A stretch of 11,593 nucleotides of DNA from Paracoccaceae bacterium (GTDB lineage: Bacteria; Pseudomonadota; Alphaproteobacteria; Rhodobacterales; Rhodobacteraceae): assembly GCA_015487255.1 (NCBI GenBank), contig WFQA01000126.1, forward strand, positions 1 to 11,593, read 5' to 3'. Positions 1-7,755 of the stretch are shown piece after piece. The first letter of the stretch is position 1, and each line of letters starts with the position of its first letter. Under the pieces are notes generated by a model. That model ran no database searches. It was not told the origin of the DNA and worked only from the letters and a program-made list of their open reading frames with translations. Position numbers and translations under genes: made by a program.

Positions 1-36
1 GATTTTTAAGGCTTTCGCCGGGTATTTGGGGGTAGC

Positions 37-750
37 ATGCAACCATGGGTAAAAATGGGCGCAATCGCCGGGGCGGTGGGGCTGGTCTCGCTTGCCGTGT
101 GGCGGTTTTTCAACCCCGGCCCTGAAAGCAACCCGATTATCGCGGATGGTGGCGAAAGCGTGGTGATACTGCCATTTTCCGAGATCACCTCTTTTTCGGA
201 CCTGCCCCTGGGCTGGGCGGTTGAGCAGATATTGATGCGGCCGCCAATGGGGCTTTCATGGCGCGAGAAGGACGGGGTGCCAAGCCTGCGTTGCGAGACC
301 AATGCCGGCGGCTCGACCCTGAGCCGCACGGCAGAGGTCGAAATCGGCGATTATCCGATACTGGTCTGGAACTGGCGGGTGGATATCCCGATCTCCAGCC
401 CGGCTGACGAAGCCACCCCCGAGGGTGATGACCACCCGATCCGGCTGGTGTTTGACATCACCGATCAGGATGGGAATGAATCCAGTTTTCAGATCATCTG
501 GAGCAACCGAAAATACCAGCCGGGGGAATATAAATATATCGGGGGTATCCCGCAATATGTGGCAGGCGGGCTGGATGAAAACATCAGAACATGGCAAGCA
601 CAAGAGTTGGATCTGATGGATATTTACCGGGAGATAACCGGGCGGGATGATTACCCGCTCCTGACCAGGGCCGGCTTGCTTTGTGACAGTGACAATACCG
701 GCTCGCGCAGTGTGGCTTTTATCACCGATGTCGAACTGCGCCAGCGCTAG
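37..750 (+). CDS. DUF3047 domain protein, membrane-anchored or exported
   Basis: A 237-residue protein whose biochemical role is not known. A hydrophobic stretch at about residues 7-23 directly after the start looks like an uncleaved anchor or signal peptide, so the rest probably sits in the periplasm. The body fits the DUF3047 pattern: WNWRVD (111-116), DDHPIRLVFD (131-140), an IWSNRKY segment (154-160), and near the C-terminus LLCDSDNTGSRSVAF (214-228) followed by a short beta strand. The start ATG at 37 is preceded by a G-run (28-32); an in-frame ATG at 55 would only trim six residues. The gene converges on cbbY and their stop codons share four bases. Nothing links it to carbon fixation apart from position. 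Family recognition is from memory of the motifs. Confidence 0.8.
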   Translation: MQPWVKMGAIAGAVGLVSLAVWRFFNPGPESNPIIADGGESVVILPFSEITSFSDLPLGWAVEQILMRPPMGLSWREKDGVPSLRCETNAGGSTLSRTAEVEIGDYPILVWNWRVDIPISSPADEATPEGDDHPIRLVFDITDQDGNESSFQIIWSNRKYQPGEYKYIGGIPQYVAGGLDENIRTWQAQELDLMDIYREITGRDDYPLLTRAGLLCDSDNTGSRSVAFITDVELRQR

Positions 751-1415
751 AGTCGGAAGCCGACCAGCGAGGGGATGACCTTTTCGGCCCCGCTGAAATC
801 CTCGTCACCGGTATATTGGCCGGGGGTGACAATGGTGCGCAGCCCGGCCCGGGTGGCGGCAAGCAGGCCATTGCGGGAATCCTCGAAAGCAAGGCAATCG
901 CTTGCGGGCAGGCCAAGGCGCATCAGCGCCAGCTCAAACAGATCGGGGGCGGGTTTTTTGGCCTGCACCTGCTCGCCGGTGGCGATCACCTCGAAGATCT
1001 CCTCTGGCGGCTTGCCCCAGCAGCATTGGGTGAGCGCACCCACATTGGGGCGGCTGGTGGTGGTGGCAATGGCCAGGCGCAGCCCCGCCTTGCTGGCGCG
1101 CGCAATCAGATCAGCCACGCCAGCGCGCAACGAAAGGCCGCCTTCGGCCAGTATCGCCCCGTAGCGCTTGGTTTTCTGCAGGTGCAATTCCTCGATCCGC
1201 GTCTGGTCCAGTTGCGGCTCATCCGCGCGCTGGCCTTGCTGATAGGCCGCCATGCGCTCCTTGCCGCCGGTGGTTTTCAGCAGTTGGCCATAAAGCGCCA
1301 CATCCCAGTGCCAATCCATGCCATTGGCCTGAAATGTGTCATTAAAGGCCTGGCGGTGGGCTTCTTCGGTCTCCGCCAAGGTGCCGTCCACGTCAAAAAT
1401 CAACGCCTTGGTCAT
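747..1415 (-). CDS. cbbY: CbbY, HAD-family xylulose-1,5-bisphosphate phosphatase
   Basis: A 222-residue HAD hydrolase and the last gene of the cbb operon. CbbY proteins characterised in other organisms dephosphorylate xylulose-1,5-bisphosphate, a misfire product and inhibitor of RuBisCO. Visible features are the nucleophile motif FDVDGTLAETEEAH (residues 7-20, Asp8 and Asp10), the CbbY-typical cap-domain segment TTGGKERMAAY (around 49-59), the motif II region IATTTSRPNV, a KKPAPDLFELAL lysine motif, and the acidic motif IV in CLAFEDSRNG. The start ATG overlaps the cbbZ stop as ATGA, implying coupled translation. The stop shares CTAG with the convergent DUF3047 gene. A general sugar-phosphate phosphatase is the alternative, but the position and the GGKER segment favour CbbY. 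Confidence 0.87.
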   Translation of the reverse strand: MTKALIFDVDGTLAETEEAHRQAFNDTFQANGMDWHWDVALYGQLLKTTGGKERMAAYQQGQRADEPQLDQTRIEELHLQKTKRYGAILAEGGLSLRAGVADLIARASKAGLRLAIATTTSRPNVGALTQCCWGKPPEEIFEVIATGEQVQAKKPAPDLFELALMRLGLPASDCLAFEDSRNGLLAATRAGLRTIVTPGQYTGDEDFSGAEKVIPSLVGFRL

Positions 1416-2047
1416 GGGGATTTCACAAAGCGCACGAGGTCGGCAAAATCGCCAAACAGCAGATCATGGCGCATTTCAGAGGTCGGGGTCTTGCGATACC
1501 CCCCCTCAAACAGGGCAAAACGCATATTCGCATTGATGGCGGTTTTCTCGTCGGTCTCGCTATCGCCGACATAGAGCGCCTCGCCGCCCAGCGCCTTGGC
1601 ACAGCCATGCAGCGGGGCCGGGTCGGGCTTCATGCTCGGGTAGGTATCCCCCCCGGCGATAAAGTCAAAATACCGGGTCAGGTCAAGCCCGTCGAGGATC
1701 ACCCGCGCCGGGGCTTCGGGCTTGTTGGTGCAGACCGCCAGCTTGCACCCACCCGCTTGCAGCGCCTGCAAACAGGCCACCACACCAGGGTAGGGTTTGG
1801 TCAGGGTAAACGGATCAGCCGCGTAAAAAGCCTGAAACACCTGCACCATTTCGGGATCAAACGGCAGGTCATAAACGGCGAGGCAACGCTCCACCAGCTT
1901 GGGCACGCCATTACCGATGAACGAGGTGATCTGGGGCAGCGACAATGGCGCAAGCCCCTTGCTGGCCAGCATTTTATTGGCGCTCGCGTGCAGGTCGGGT
2001 GCACTGTCGATCAAGGTGCCGTCGAGGTCAAAAATCACGTTTTTCAT
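1412..2047 (-). CDS. cbbZ: Phosphoglycolate phosphatase CbbZ (HAD family)
   Basis: A 211-residue HAD phosphatase predicted to hydrolyse 2-phosphoglycolate, the oxygenase by-product of RuBisCO, to glycolate. The motifs are FDLDGTLIDSAPDL (residues 6-19, with nucleophile Asp7 and Asp9), the cap-domain segment FIGNGVPKLVER typical of Gph/CbbZ, the motif II region CTNK, the lysine motif MKPDPAPL, and GDSETD as motif IV. The ATG at 2047 is chosen because it begins at the conserved HAD beta strand, one base after the cbbE stop. A GTG at 2071 would add eight Arg-rich residues inside cbbE and is unlikely. The 3' end overlaps cbbY by four bases. Its presence implies that RuBisCO operates, or once operated, in this cell. 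Confidence 0.9.
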   Translation of the reverse strand: MKNVIFDLDGTLIDSAPDLHASANKMLASKGLAPLSLPQITSFIGNGVPKLVERCLAVYDLPFDPEMVQVFQAFYAADPFTLTKPYPGVVACLQALQAGGCKLAVCTNKPEAPARVILDGLDLTRYFDFIAGGDTYPSMKPDPAPLHGCAKALGGEALYVGDSETDEKTAINANMRFALFEGGYRKTPTSEMRHDLLFGDFADLVRFVKSP

Positions 2048-2048
2048 C

Positions 2049-2732
2049 TTAGCGCGCCGCCTCGGCCGCACCGCGGATGGCTTTTATATTGTTGCCGTAA
2101 ACTTCGGGTGTATCCACCGAGCCACCGTTGAACACCGCCGAGCCAGCCACCAGCACATCGGCCCCGGCAGCGGCCATCAAGGGTGCGGTTTCAGGGGTGA
2201 TACCGCCATCGATCTCGATATGGATCGGCCGCTCGCCGATCATTGCGCGCAGTTTTCTCACCTTGTCGATCTGGCTGTGGATGAACTTTTGCCCGCCAAA
2301 ACCTGGGTTGACGGTCATCACCACAAACATGTCAACCATATCGAGCAGGTATTCGATATCACCAAGCCCGGTGCCGGGGTTGAGCGCCAGCCCCGCCTTG
2401 GCCCCGGCATTGCGAATGGCCTGCAGGGTGCGGTGCGGGTGGGTGCTGGCCTCCAGATGGGCCGAGATGAAATCCGCCCCCGCCGCTGCGTAAGCCTCGA
2501 TATACTGATCTACCGGGGCAATCATCAGGTGCACATCCATCACGGTTTTCACATGCGGGCGAAAGGCGGCCACGGCGGGGGGACCAAAGGTGAGGTTGGG
2601 CACAAAATGGCCATCCATCACATCCACATGCACCCAGTCGCAGCCCTGCGCCTCGATCGCGCGAATTTCTGCGCCGAAATTGGCGAAATCGGCCGAAAGG
2701 ATCGACGGGGCGATTTTGATGGAACGGTCCAT
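2049..2732 (-). CDS. cbbE: Ribulose-phosphate 3-epimerase CbbE
   Basis: A 227-residue TIM-barrel enzyme interconverting ribulose 5-phosphate and xylulose 5-phosphate in the regenerative part of the Calvin cycle and in the pentose phosphate pathway. It has the family N-terminus IAPSILSADFANFG (7-20). The metal and catalytic residues are in place: His35 and Asp37 in WVHVDVMDGHF, His68 in MDVHLMI, and Asp175 in IEIDGGI. It also has the MTVNPGFGGQKF loop (139-150) and a C-terminal VAGSAVF phosphate-binding strand. The start ATG has AAGGAAA just upstream. It follows cbbA across a 55-nt gap holding a strong stem-loop, and cbbZ starts one base after its stop. In related form II operons a RuBisCO gene sits between cbbA and cbbE; here it does not. 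Confidence 0.96.
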   Translation of the reverse strand: MDRSIKIAPSILSADFANFGAEIRAIEAQGCDWVHVDVMDGHFVPNLTFGPPAVAAFRPHVKTVMDVHLMIAPVDQYIEAYAAAGADFISAHLEASTHPHRTLQAIRNAGAKAGLALNPGTGLGDIEYLLDMVDMFVVMTVNPGFGGQKFIHSQIDKVRKLRAMIGERPIHIEIDGGITPETAPLMAAAGADVLVAGSAVFNGGSVDTPEVYGNNIKAIRGAAEAAR

Positions 2733-2752
2733 GGTATTTCCTTTTTGCTAGC

Positions 2753-2779
2753 TGGCCGGGCCTGTGCAAGGCCCGGCCA
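2753..2779 (-). other. GC-rich stem-loop between cbbA and cbbE
   Basis: A perfect 10-bp inverted repeat, TGGCCGGGCC at 2753-2762 and GGCCCGGCCA at 2770-2779, with a 7-nt loop. It lies between the cbbA stop and the cbbE Shine-Dalgarno. Read on the cbb coding strand it is followed by GCTAGCAAAAAGG rather than a T-run, so it is not a classical intrinsic terminator. It may stabilise the 3' end of upstream mRNA, attenuate transcription or mark an RNA processing point. It occupies the place where RuBisCO would be expected. Confidence 0.6.
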
Positions 2780-2787
2780 CGGGTGTG

Positions 2788-3837
2788 TTAAAGCGTGCCA
2801 TCCGCATAGCGTTTGGCCATATCATCCAGCGGGATGATTTTGATCTTGCCGGCATTGCCCGCCGCACCAAAACGCTCAAAACGGTCGACGCAGAGCTTTT
2901 CCATCTCCGCCATCGCCGGGATCATGAATTTGCGCGGGTCAAACTCGGCGGGGCATTCCTTGGCCACCTTGCGGAAGGTGCCGGTCAGCGCCATGCGGTT
3001 ATCGGTGTCGATATTGACCTTGCGCACGCCTGATTTGATGCCGCGCTCGATCTCCTCCACCGGCACGCCGTAGGTTTGCGCCATTTCACCACCGCAGGAA
3101 TTGATCAGGTCTTGCAGCTCTTGCGGCACGCTTGACGAGCCGTGCATCACCAGATGCACATCGGGGATCTTGGCGTGAATCGCCTCGATCTGGCTGATCG
3201 CCAAGGTATCACCGGTAGGTTTTTTGCTGAACTTGTAAGCCCCGTGCGAGGTGCCACAGGCAATCGCCAATGCATCCACCCTGGTTTTGGCAACAAAATC
3301 GGCCGCCTCGTCCGGGTCGGTCAAAAGCTGCTCCATGCTCAGCTTGCCCACCGCGCCAGAGCCGTCCTCCTCCGCCGCTTCGCCGGTTTCGAGCGAGCCG
3401 AGAACCCCAAGCTCCCCCTCGACACTCGCCCCGACCCAATGCGCCATGCGCGAAACCCGCTCGGTGATATCAACATTATATGCAAAATCAGCCGGGGTTT
3501 TCATGTCGGCTTTCAGCGAGCCATCCATCATCACCGAGGTAAAGCCGTATTTGATCGCCGACATGCAGGTCTGCTCGTTATTGCCGTGATCCTGGTGCAT
3601 GCAGATCGGGATATCGGGATACATCTCCGCCAATGCCTGAATCATATGTTGCAGCATGATATCACCGGCGTAAGAGCGCGCCCCGCGCGAGGCTTGCAGG
3701 ATAACCGGTGCATTGGTTTTTTTGGCCGCGCGCATGATGGCGAGGCCTTGTTCCATGTTGTTGATGTTAAACGCCGGCATGCCGTAATCATTTTCAGCGG
3801 CATGATCCAGCAGTTGACGAAGGGTAATAAGGGCCAT
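2788..3837 (-). CDS. cbbA: Class II fructose-1,6-bisphosphate aldolase CbbA
   Basis: A 349-residue zinc-dependent aldolase that joins glyceraldehyde 3-phosphate and dihydroxyacetone phosphate to fructose 1,6-bisphosphate. In Calvin-cycle bacteria it also makes sedoheptulose 1,7-bisphosphate. The N-terminus [15 protein letters not shown] is typical of CbbA. Active-site and metal features are HQDHGNN (81-87, with Asp83 and His84), [11 protein letters not shown] (194-204, His198), VMHGSSSVP (230-238, His232) and the phosphate loop [16 protein letters not shown]. Length is close to the family norm of about 350. The start ATG has a strong SD, AGGAGAG, 5 nt upstream. It is flanked by the two longest gaps in the operon, each with a hairpin, which could set its expression apart from its neighbours. 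Confidence 0.96.
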   Translation of the reverse strand: MALITLRQLLDHAAENDYGMPAFNINNMEQGLAIMRAAKKTNAPVILQASRGARSYAGDIMLQHMIQALAEMYPDIPICMHQDHGNNEQTCMSAIKYGFTSVMMDGSLKADMKTPADFAYNVDITERVSRMAHWVGASVEGELGVLGSLETGEAAEEDGSGAVGKLSMEQLLTDPDEAADFVAKTRVDALAIACGTSHGAYKFSKKPTGDTLAISQIEAIHAKIPDVHLVMHGSSSVPQELQDLINSCGGEMAQTYGVPVEEIERGIKSGVRKVNIDTDNRMALTGTFRKVAKECPAEFDPRKFMIPAMAEMEKLCVDRFERFGAAGNAGKIKIIPLDDMAKRYADGTL

Positions 3838-3853
3838 TTTATCTCTCCTGTTT

Positions 3854-3873
3854 GGGTGGCACGCCGGCCACCC
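3854..3873 (-). other. Stem-loop between gap and cbbA
   Basis: A 7-bp perfect inverted repeat, GGGTGGC at 3854-3860 and GCCACCC at 3867-3873, with a 6-nt loop. It sits between the gap stop and the cbbA SD and ends four bases before AGGAGAG on the coding strand. There is no T-tract after it, so termination is unlikely. A role in mRNA stability or in controlling ribosome access is possible but not shown. Confidence 0.45.
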
Positions 3874-3891
3874 GTTATTTTGCGGGGCGGC

Positions 3892-4890
3892 TTAGAGCTT
3901 GCCCATGATGACAGCATTGTCAGCCATGCGGTTGGAAAAACCCCATTCATTGTCATACCAGGTCAGGATGCGCACGAGGCGGTTATCCATCACCCGTGTC
4001 TGGTCCATATGGAAAACGGATGAGTGCGGGTCGTGGTTGAAATCCAATGACACGTTTTGCACTTCGGTAAAGCCAAGCACGCCCTTCAGCTCGCCATTGG
4101 CCGCCGAGCGGATGGCGTCGTTGATCTCCTCCACCGTTGTATCGCGCGCGGCGTTGAACTTGAGATCAACCACCGAGACATTCGGGGTTGGCACCCGGAT
4201 CGACATGCCGTCAAGCTTGCCGTCGAGAGCGGGCAGCACCAGCCCCACGGCCTTGGCCGCGCCGGTGGTGGTGGGGATCATGTTAAGCGCGGCGGCGCGG
4301 GCGCGGTAAAGGTCTTTGTGCATGGTATCAAGCGTGGGCTGGTCACCGGTATAGGCGTGGATGGTGGTCATGAACCCCTGCTCGATGCCCACGGCATTAT
4401 GCAGCACATGCGCCACCGGAGCGAGGCAGTTGGTGGTGCAGGACGCGTTGGAAACGATGATGTCATCGGCGCTGAGGGTATTGTGGTTGACCCCGTAAAC
4501 CACGGTATTGTCAGCCCCTGCGCCCGGTGCCGAGATCAGCACCTTTTTGGCACCCGATTGCAGCAACAGGCTGGCTTTGTCACGGGCGGTGAAAATACCG
4601 GTGCATTCCAGTGCCACATCCACGCCGTCCCAACTCAGCTTGGTCGGGTCGCGCTCGGCCGTTACCTTGATCGGGCCGGTGCCGACATTGATGCTATCCC
4701 CCTCGACCACAACCTTTTGCGGAAACCTGCCATGCACGGAATCAAATTGCAGCAGGTGGGCATTGAACTCCACCGAGCCGAGGTCGTTGATGGCGACCAC
4801 TTCGATATCGGTGCGGCCGGATTCGATGATGGCGCGCAAAATATTGCGCCCGATGCGGCCAAAGCCGTTGATGGCTACTTTTACAGTCAT
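3892..4890 (-). CDS. gap: Glyceraldehyde-3-phosphate dehydrogenase, cbb-operon type
   Basis: A 332-residue phosphorylating GAPDH (CbbG). In the Calvin cycle it reduces 1,3-bisphosphoglycerate to glyceraldehyde 3-phosphate. The Rossmann motif INGFGRIGRN is at residues 7-16, and the coenzyme-site aspartate is Asp36 in INDLG. Catalytic Cys151 and its partner Cys155 are in SNASCTTNCLAP, and His178 is in TTIHAYTGDQ. RARAAALNMIPTTTGAAKAV follows. At residues 188-191 it reads DTMH where NAD-specific GAPDHs usually have a Leu-Pro-His, which may loosen coenzyme preference; this is inference. The start ATG has AGAGGGAA overlapping the cbbT stop codon, so the two are likely translationally coupled. The gene is called cbbG or gap in related operons. 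Confidence 0.96.
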   Translation of the reverse strand: MTVKVAINGFGRIGRNILRAIIESGRTDIEVVAINDLGSVEFNAHLLQFDSVHGRFPQKVVVEGDSINVGTGPIKVTAERDPTKLSWDGVDVALECTGIFTARDKASLLLQSGAKKVLISAPGAGADNTVVYGVNHNTLSADDIIVSNASCTTNCLAPVAHVLHNAVGIEQGFMTTIHAYTGDQPTLDTMHKDLYRARAAALNMIPTTTGAAKAVGLVLPALDGKLDGMSIRVPTPNVSVVDLKFNAARDTTVEEINDAIRSAANGELKGVLGFTEVQNVSLDFNHDPHSSVFHMDQTRVMDNRLVRILTWYDNEWGFSNRMADNAVIMGKL

Positions 4891-4903
4891 GGTATAATTC
4901 CCT

Positions 4904-6868
4904 CTATGCGCTGATTAGCGTGGTTGCGGCATCGGCCACCGCGCGTACGGTAATGCCGAAATGGGTGTAAAGCTGGTCAGCCGGAGCCGAAGCTCCAAAG
5001 CTATGCATCCCAATAAAGGCAGAATTGCCGCCAAGCAAGGCCCCCCAGCCCTGTTCTATCGCGGCTTCCACGCCAACACGCGGCGCTGTGCCGAGCACCC
5101 CGGCCCGGTAAGCGGCTGGCTGGGCCTTGAAACGCTCAAAGCAAGGCGCTGAAACTACAGCGGCGCGGGTGCCGGTTTCAGCCAGCAGCGCCGCCGCCTG
5201 CATGGCGATTTCCACCTCCGAGCCGGTGGCGATGATCGTCACATCGCGCGCGCCTTCTGCCTCTTGCAGCACATAGGCCCCCTTGGCGCTTAGCAGTTCA
5301 TCGCTATGGGCAAGGCGCAGGGTGGGCAGGCCCTGGCGCGACAGGCAAAGCACCGAAGGGGTGGTTTCATCCTGCAGCGCCAGCTCCCAGGCCTCGGCGG
5401 TTTCCACCGCGTCGGCGGGGCGATAGACATTGAGGTTGGGAATGGCGCGAAGCGAAGCGATGGTTTCCACCGGCTGGTGGGTCGGGCCATCTTCGCCAAG
5501 GCCGATACTGTCATGGGTCAGCACATAGATCACCCGCTGGCCCATCAGGGCGGAAAGGCGGATCGCGCCGCGCATATAATCCGCGAAAACCAGAAACGTG
5601 CCGCCGTAAGGGATAATGCCGCCATGCAGGGCAAGGCCGTTCATCGCTGCCGCCATGGAAAATTCGCGCACACCGTAATGAATGTAGGACCCGCTGAAAT
5701 CATCGGCCGAGACCGGCTGCATCCGACTGGTTCTGGTCAGGTTAGAGCCGGTGAGATCAGCCGAGCCGCCAATGGTGAGATCGGTGGTGGCGTTGATGAT
5801 TTCAAGCGCCATCTGGCTGGCCTTGCGGGTGGCGGTTTTGGGTGCATCTGCGCTGAGGCTCTGGCGGTATTTGCGCATTGCCTGGTTGAGCGCGGCCAAG
5901 TCTGGCCCCGCCATGGCGGCGCGGAAAGCCTGCGCCTGGCCTGAGCCTTGCACCCGCGCCGCCCATAGGCCCTGCGCTTTGTTGCCACGTGTGGCAATGG
6001 CTTCCCATGCGGATTTGACCTCACCCGGTATGGTGAAGGGCGCATGGGGCCAGCCCAGTATTTTGCGGGCGGCGATGATTTCATCCTCGCCCAGCGGTGC
6101 GCCATGGGTGGCGGCAGTGCCCTGCTTGTTGGGAGCGCCAAAGCCGATGATGGTTTTGCAGGCGATGAAGCTCGGGCGCGGGTCGGCTCTGGCGGCGGTG
6201 ATCGCGGCGGCGATGGCCGCTTTATCATGGCCATCCACCGCAATCGTGTGCCATTTGCTGGCGGCAAAGCGCGCCATCTGGTCGGTGCCGGTGGTAAGCG
6301 CGGTGTCGCCGTCGATGCAGATCGAGTTGTCATCCCAAAGCACGATCAGCTTGCCCAGACCCAGATTGCCGGCAAAATCAATCGCTTCGTGGGAAATACC
6401 TTCCATCAGGCAGCCGTCACCGGCGATCACATAGGTGTGGTGGTCCACCAGGTCATCCCCGAAACGGGCGTTTTGCAGCCGCTCGCCCAGTGCCATGCCA
6501 ACGGCGGTGGCAAGGCCCTGACCCAGCGGGCCGGTGGTGGTTTCAATGCCTTTCGCATGGCCATATTCCGGATGGCCCGCGGTGCGCGCCCCCATCTGGC
6601 GAAAATTGCGCAGCTGCTCCATATCCATATCATCGTAACCAAGCAGGTGGTGGATCGAATAAAGCAGCATCGAGCCGTGGCCCGCCGAAAGCACAAAGCG
6701 GTCGCGGTCCGGCCAATCCGGGTTGGCGGGGTCAATCTTGATAAAACGGTTAAACAGCACCGTGGCCACATCAGCCATGCCCATCGGCATGCCGGGATGG
6801 CCGGAATTGGCTTTCTGGATCGCATCCATGCTCAGCGCGCGGATGGCATTGGCCATATTATCTTCCAT
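4904..6868 (-). CDS. cbbT: Transketolase CbbT
   Basis: A 654-residue thiamine-diphosphate enzyme that moves two-carbon units between sugar phosphates to regenerate pentose phosphates. The N-terminal TPP domain has SGHPGMPMG (22-30), [17 protein letters not shown] (62-78), [17 protein letters not shown] and the TPP motif starting GDGCLMEG at 150 and ending WDDN at 181. The middle domain carries VREFSM with the catalytic glutamate at about 402, and [17 protein letters not shown] (452-468). A C-terminal domain completes the usual length. Full transketolase architecture rules out a split or DXS-type enzyme. The start ATG at 6868 lies three bases after the cbbP stop, with AAAAGGG about 9 nt upstream; an internal ATG at 6856 is possible but lacks an SD. 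The stop lies inside the gap SD region. Confidence 0.97.
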   Translation of the reverse strand: MEDNMANAIRALSMDAIQKANSGHPGMPMGMADVATVLFNRFIKIDPANPDWPDRDRFVLSAGHGSMLLYSIHHLLGYDDMDMEQLRNFRQMGARTAGHPEYGHAKGIETTTGPLGQGLATAVGMALGERLQNARFGDDLVDHHTYVIAGDGCLMEGISHEAIDFAGNLGLGKLIVLWDDNSICIDGDTALTTGTDQMARFAASKWHTIAVDGHDKAAIAAAITAARADPRPSFIACKTIIGFGAPNKQGTAATHGAPLGEDEIIAARKILGWPHAPFTIPGEVKSAWEAIATRGNKAQGLWAARVQGSGQAQAFRAAMAGPDLAALNQAMRKYRQSLSADAPKTATRKASQMALEIINATTDLTIGGSADLTGSNLTRTSRMQPVSADDFSGSYIHYGVREFSMAAAMNGLALHGGIIPYGGTFLVFADYMRGAIRLSALMGQRVIYVLTHDSIGLGEDGPTHQPVETIASLRAIPNLNVYRPADAVETAEAWELALQDETTPSVLCLSRQGLPTLRLAHSDELLSAKGAYVLQEAEGARDVTIIATGSEVEIAMQAAALLAETGTRAAVVSAPCFERFKAQPAAYRAGVLGTAPRVGVEAAIEQGWGALLGGNSAFIGMHSFGASAPADQLYTHFGITVRAVADAATTLISA

Positions 6869-6871
6869 GGT

Positions 6872-7744
6872 TCAGGCCCTTTTCGCGTTATCAGCCAGCC
6901 GCAATATCAGCGGGGTCAGGATCAGTTGCATGGCGAGGTCCATCTTGCCGCCGGGGATGACGATCGAATTGGCCCGGCTCATCCACGAGCCAGCTATCAT
7001 CGCCGTCAGGTATTGGAAATCAATGCCGCGCGGGTTGCGAAACCGGATCACCACCAGGCTTTCATCCGGCGTGGGAATGGAGCGCGAGATAAAAGGATTG
7101 GAGGTATCCACCACCGGCACCCGCTGGAAGTTGATGTCGGTTTGCGAGAATTGCGGGGTGATGCAATGCACATAATCATGCATCCGGCGCAGGATCACAT
7201 CGGTGATCGCCTCGGTGGAATAGCCGCGCTGGTCCCGGTCGCGGTGCATTTTCTGGATCCATTCCAGATTGATCACCGGCACCACGCCGATTTTCAGGTC
7301 GGCGTATTTCGGCAGGTCCACCATGTCGTTTTTCACCGCCCCGTGCAGGCCCTCGTAAAACAGCATGTCGGTGCCTTCCTCGAAATCGGCCCAATCGGTG
7401 AAAGTGCCCGAGGCCGCGCCCAGCGCCTTGCCCTCCGCATCATTATGCACATAGTGGCGGGTTTTGCCGCGCCCGGTCTCGCCATATTCGCGAAACACCC
7501 GCTCCAGCTCGCCCAGCTCGTTGGCTTCAAAGGAAAAATGGCTGAACGTGTGGTCGCCCGCCCTGGTGCGCTTTTCAAACTCGGCCTTCATCGCCGCGCG
7601 GTCATAGCGGTGAAAGGCATCGCCCTCGATGCTCACCGCCTTGATCCCCTCGCGGCGGAAAATCTGGTCAAAGGTGTTTTTCACCGTCGAGGTGCCTGCC
7701 CCCGAGGAGCCGGTAACAGAGATAATCGGGTGTTTGGTGCTCAT
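6872..7744 (-). CDS. cbbP: Phosphoribulokinase CbbP
   Basis: A 290-residue bacterial class phosphoribulokinase that phosphorylates ribulose 5-phosphate to ribulose 1,5-bisphosphate, the RuBisCO substrate and the diagnostic step of the Calvin cycle. The P-loop GSSGAGTST is at residues 12-20. Asp42, His45 and Arg49 in EGDAFHRYDR match the catalytic and substrate residues described for the Rhodobacter sphaeroides enzyme. Glu132, Arg169, Asp170 and Arg174 (HRDRDQRG) match others with a one-residue shift. The length equals the proteobacterial octameric type, which is usually activated by NADH. An SD (AAGGA) overlaps the cbbF stop, with 11 nt between the genes. All key residues are intact, so the enzyme should be active even though no RuBisCO gene is present in this window. 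Confidence 0.97.
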   Translation of the reverse strand: MSTKHPIISVTGSSGAGTSTVKNTFDQIFRREGIKAVSIEGDAFHRYDRAAMKAEFEKRTRAGDHTFSHFSFEANELGELERVFREYGETGRGKTRHYVHNDAEGKALGAASGTFTDWADFEEGTDMLFYEGLHGAVKNDMVDLPKYADLKIGVVPVINLEWIQKMHRDRDQRGYSTEAITDVILRRMHDYVHCITPQFSQTDINFQRVPVVDTSNPFISRSIPTPDESLVVIRFRNPRGIDFQYLTAMIAGSWMSRANSIVIPGGKMDLAMQLILTPLILRLADNAKRA

Positions 7745-7755
7745 TTGCTTGATCC

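Noticed and set aside
2048..2071. GTG start for cbbZ inside cbbE
   Set aside because: The ATG at 2047 starts exactly at the conserved HAD beta strand; the extra residues are Arg-rich read-through of cbbE's 3' end.
2733..2787. A remnant or pseudogene of RuBisCO between cbbA and cbbE
   Set aside because: Only 55 nt are available, fully accounted for by a hairpin and SD; no coding remnant is recognisable.
1899..2837. A 312-codon plus-strand frame opposite cbbE and cbbZ
   Set aside because: It covers intact cbbE, parts of cbbZ and cbbA and the intercistronic hairpin; its composition is typical of a shadow frame.
4057..4914. A 285-codon plus-strand frame opposite gap
   Set aside because: It is the complement of a fully conserved GAPDH with no motif of its own.
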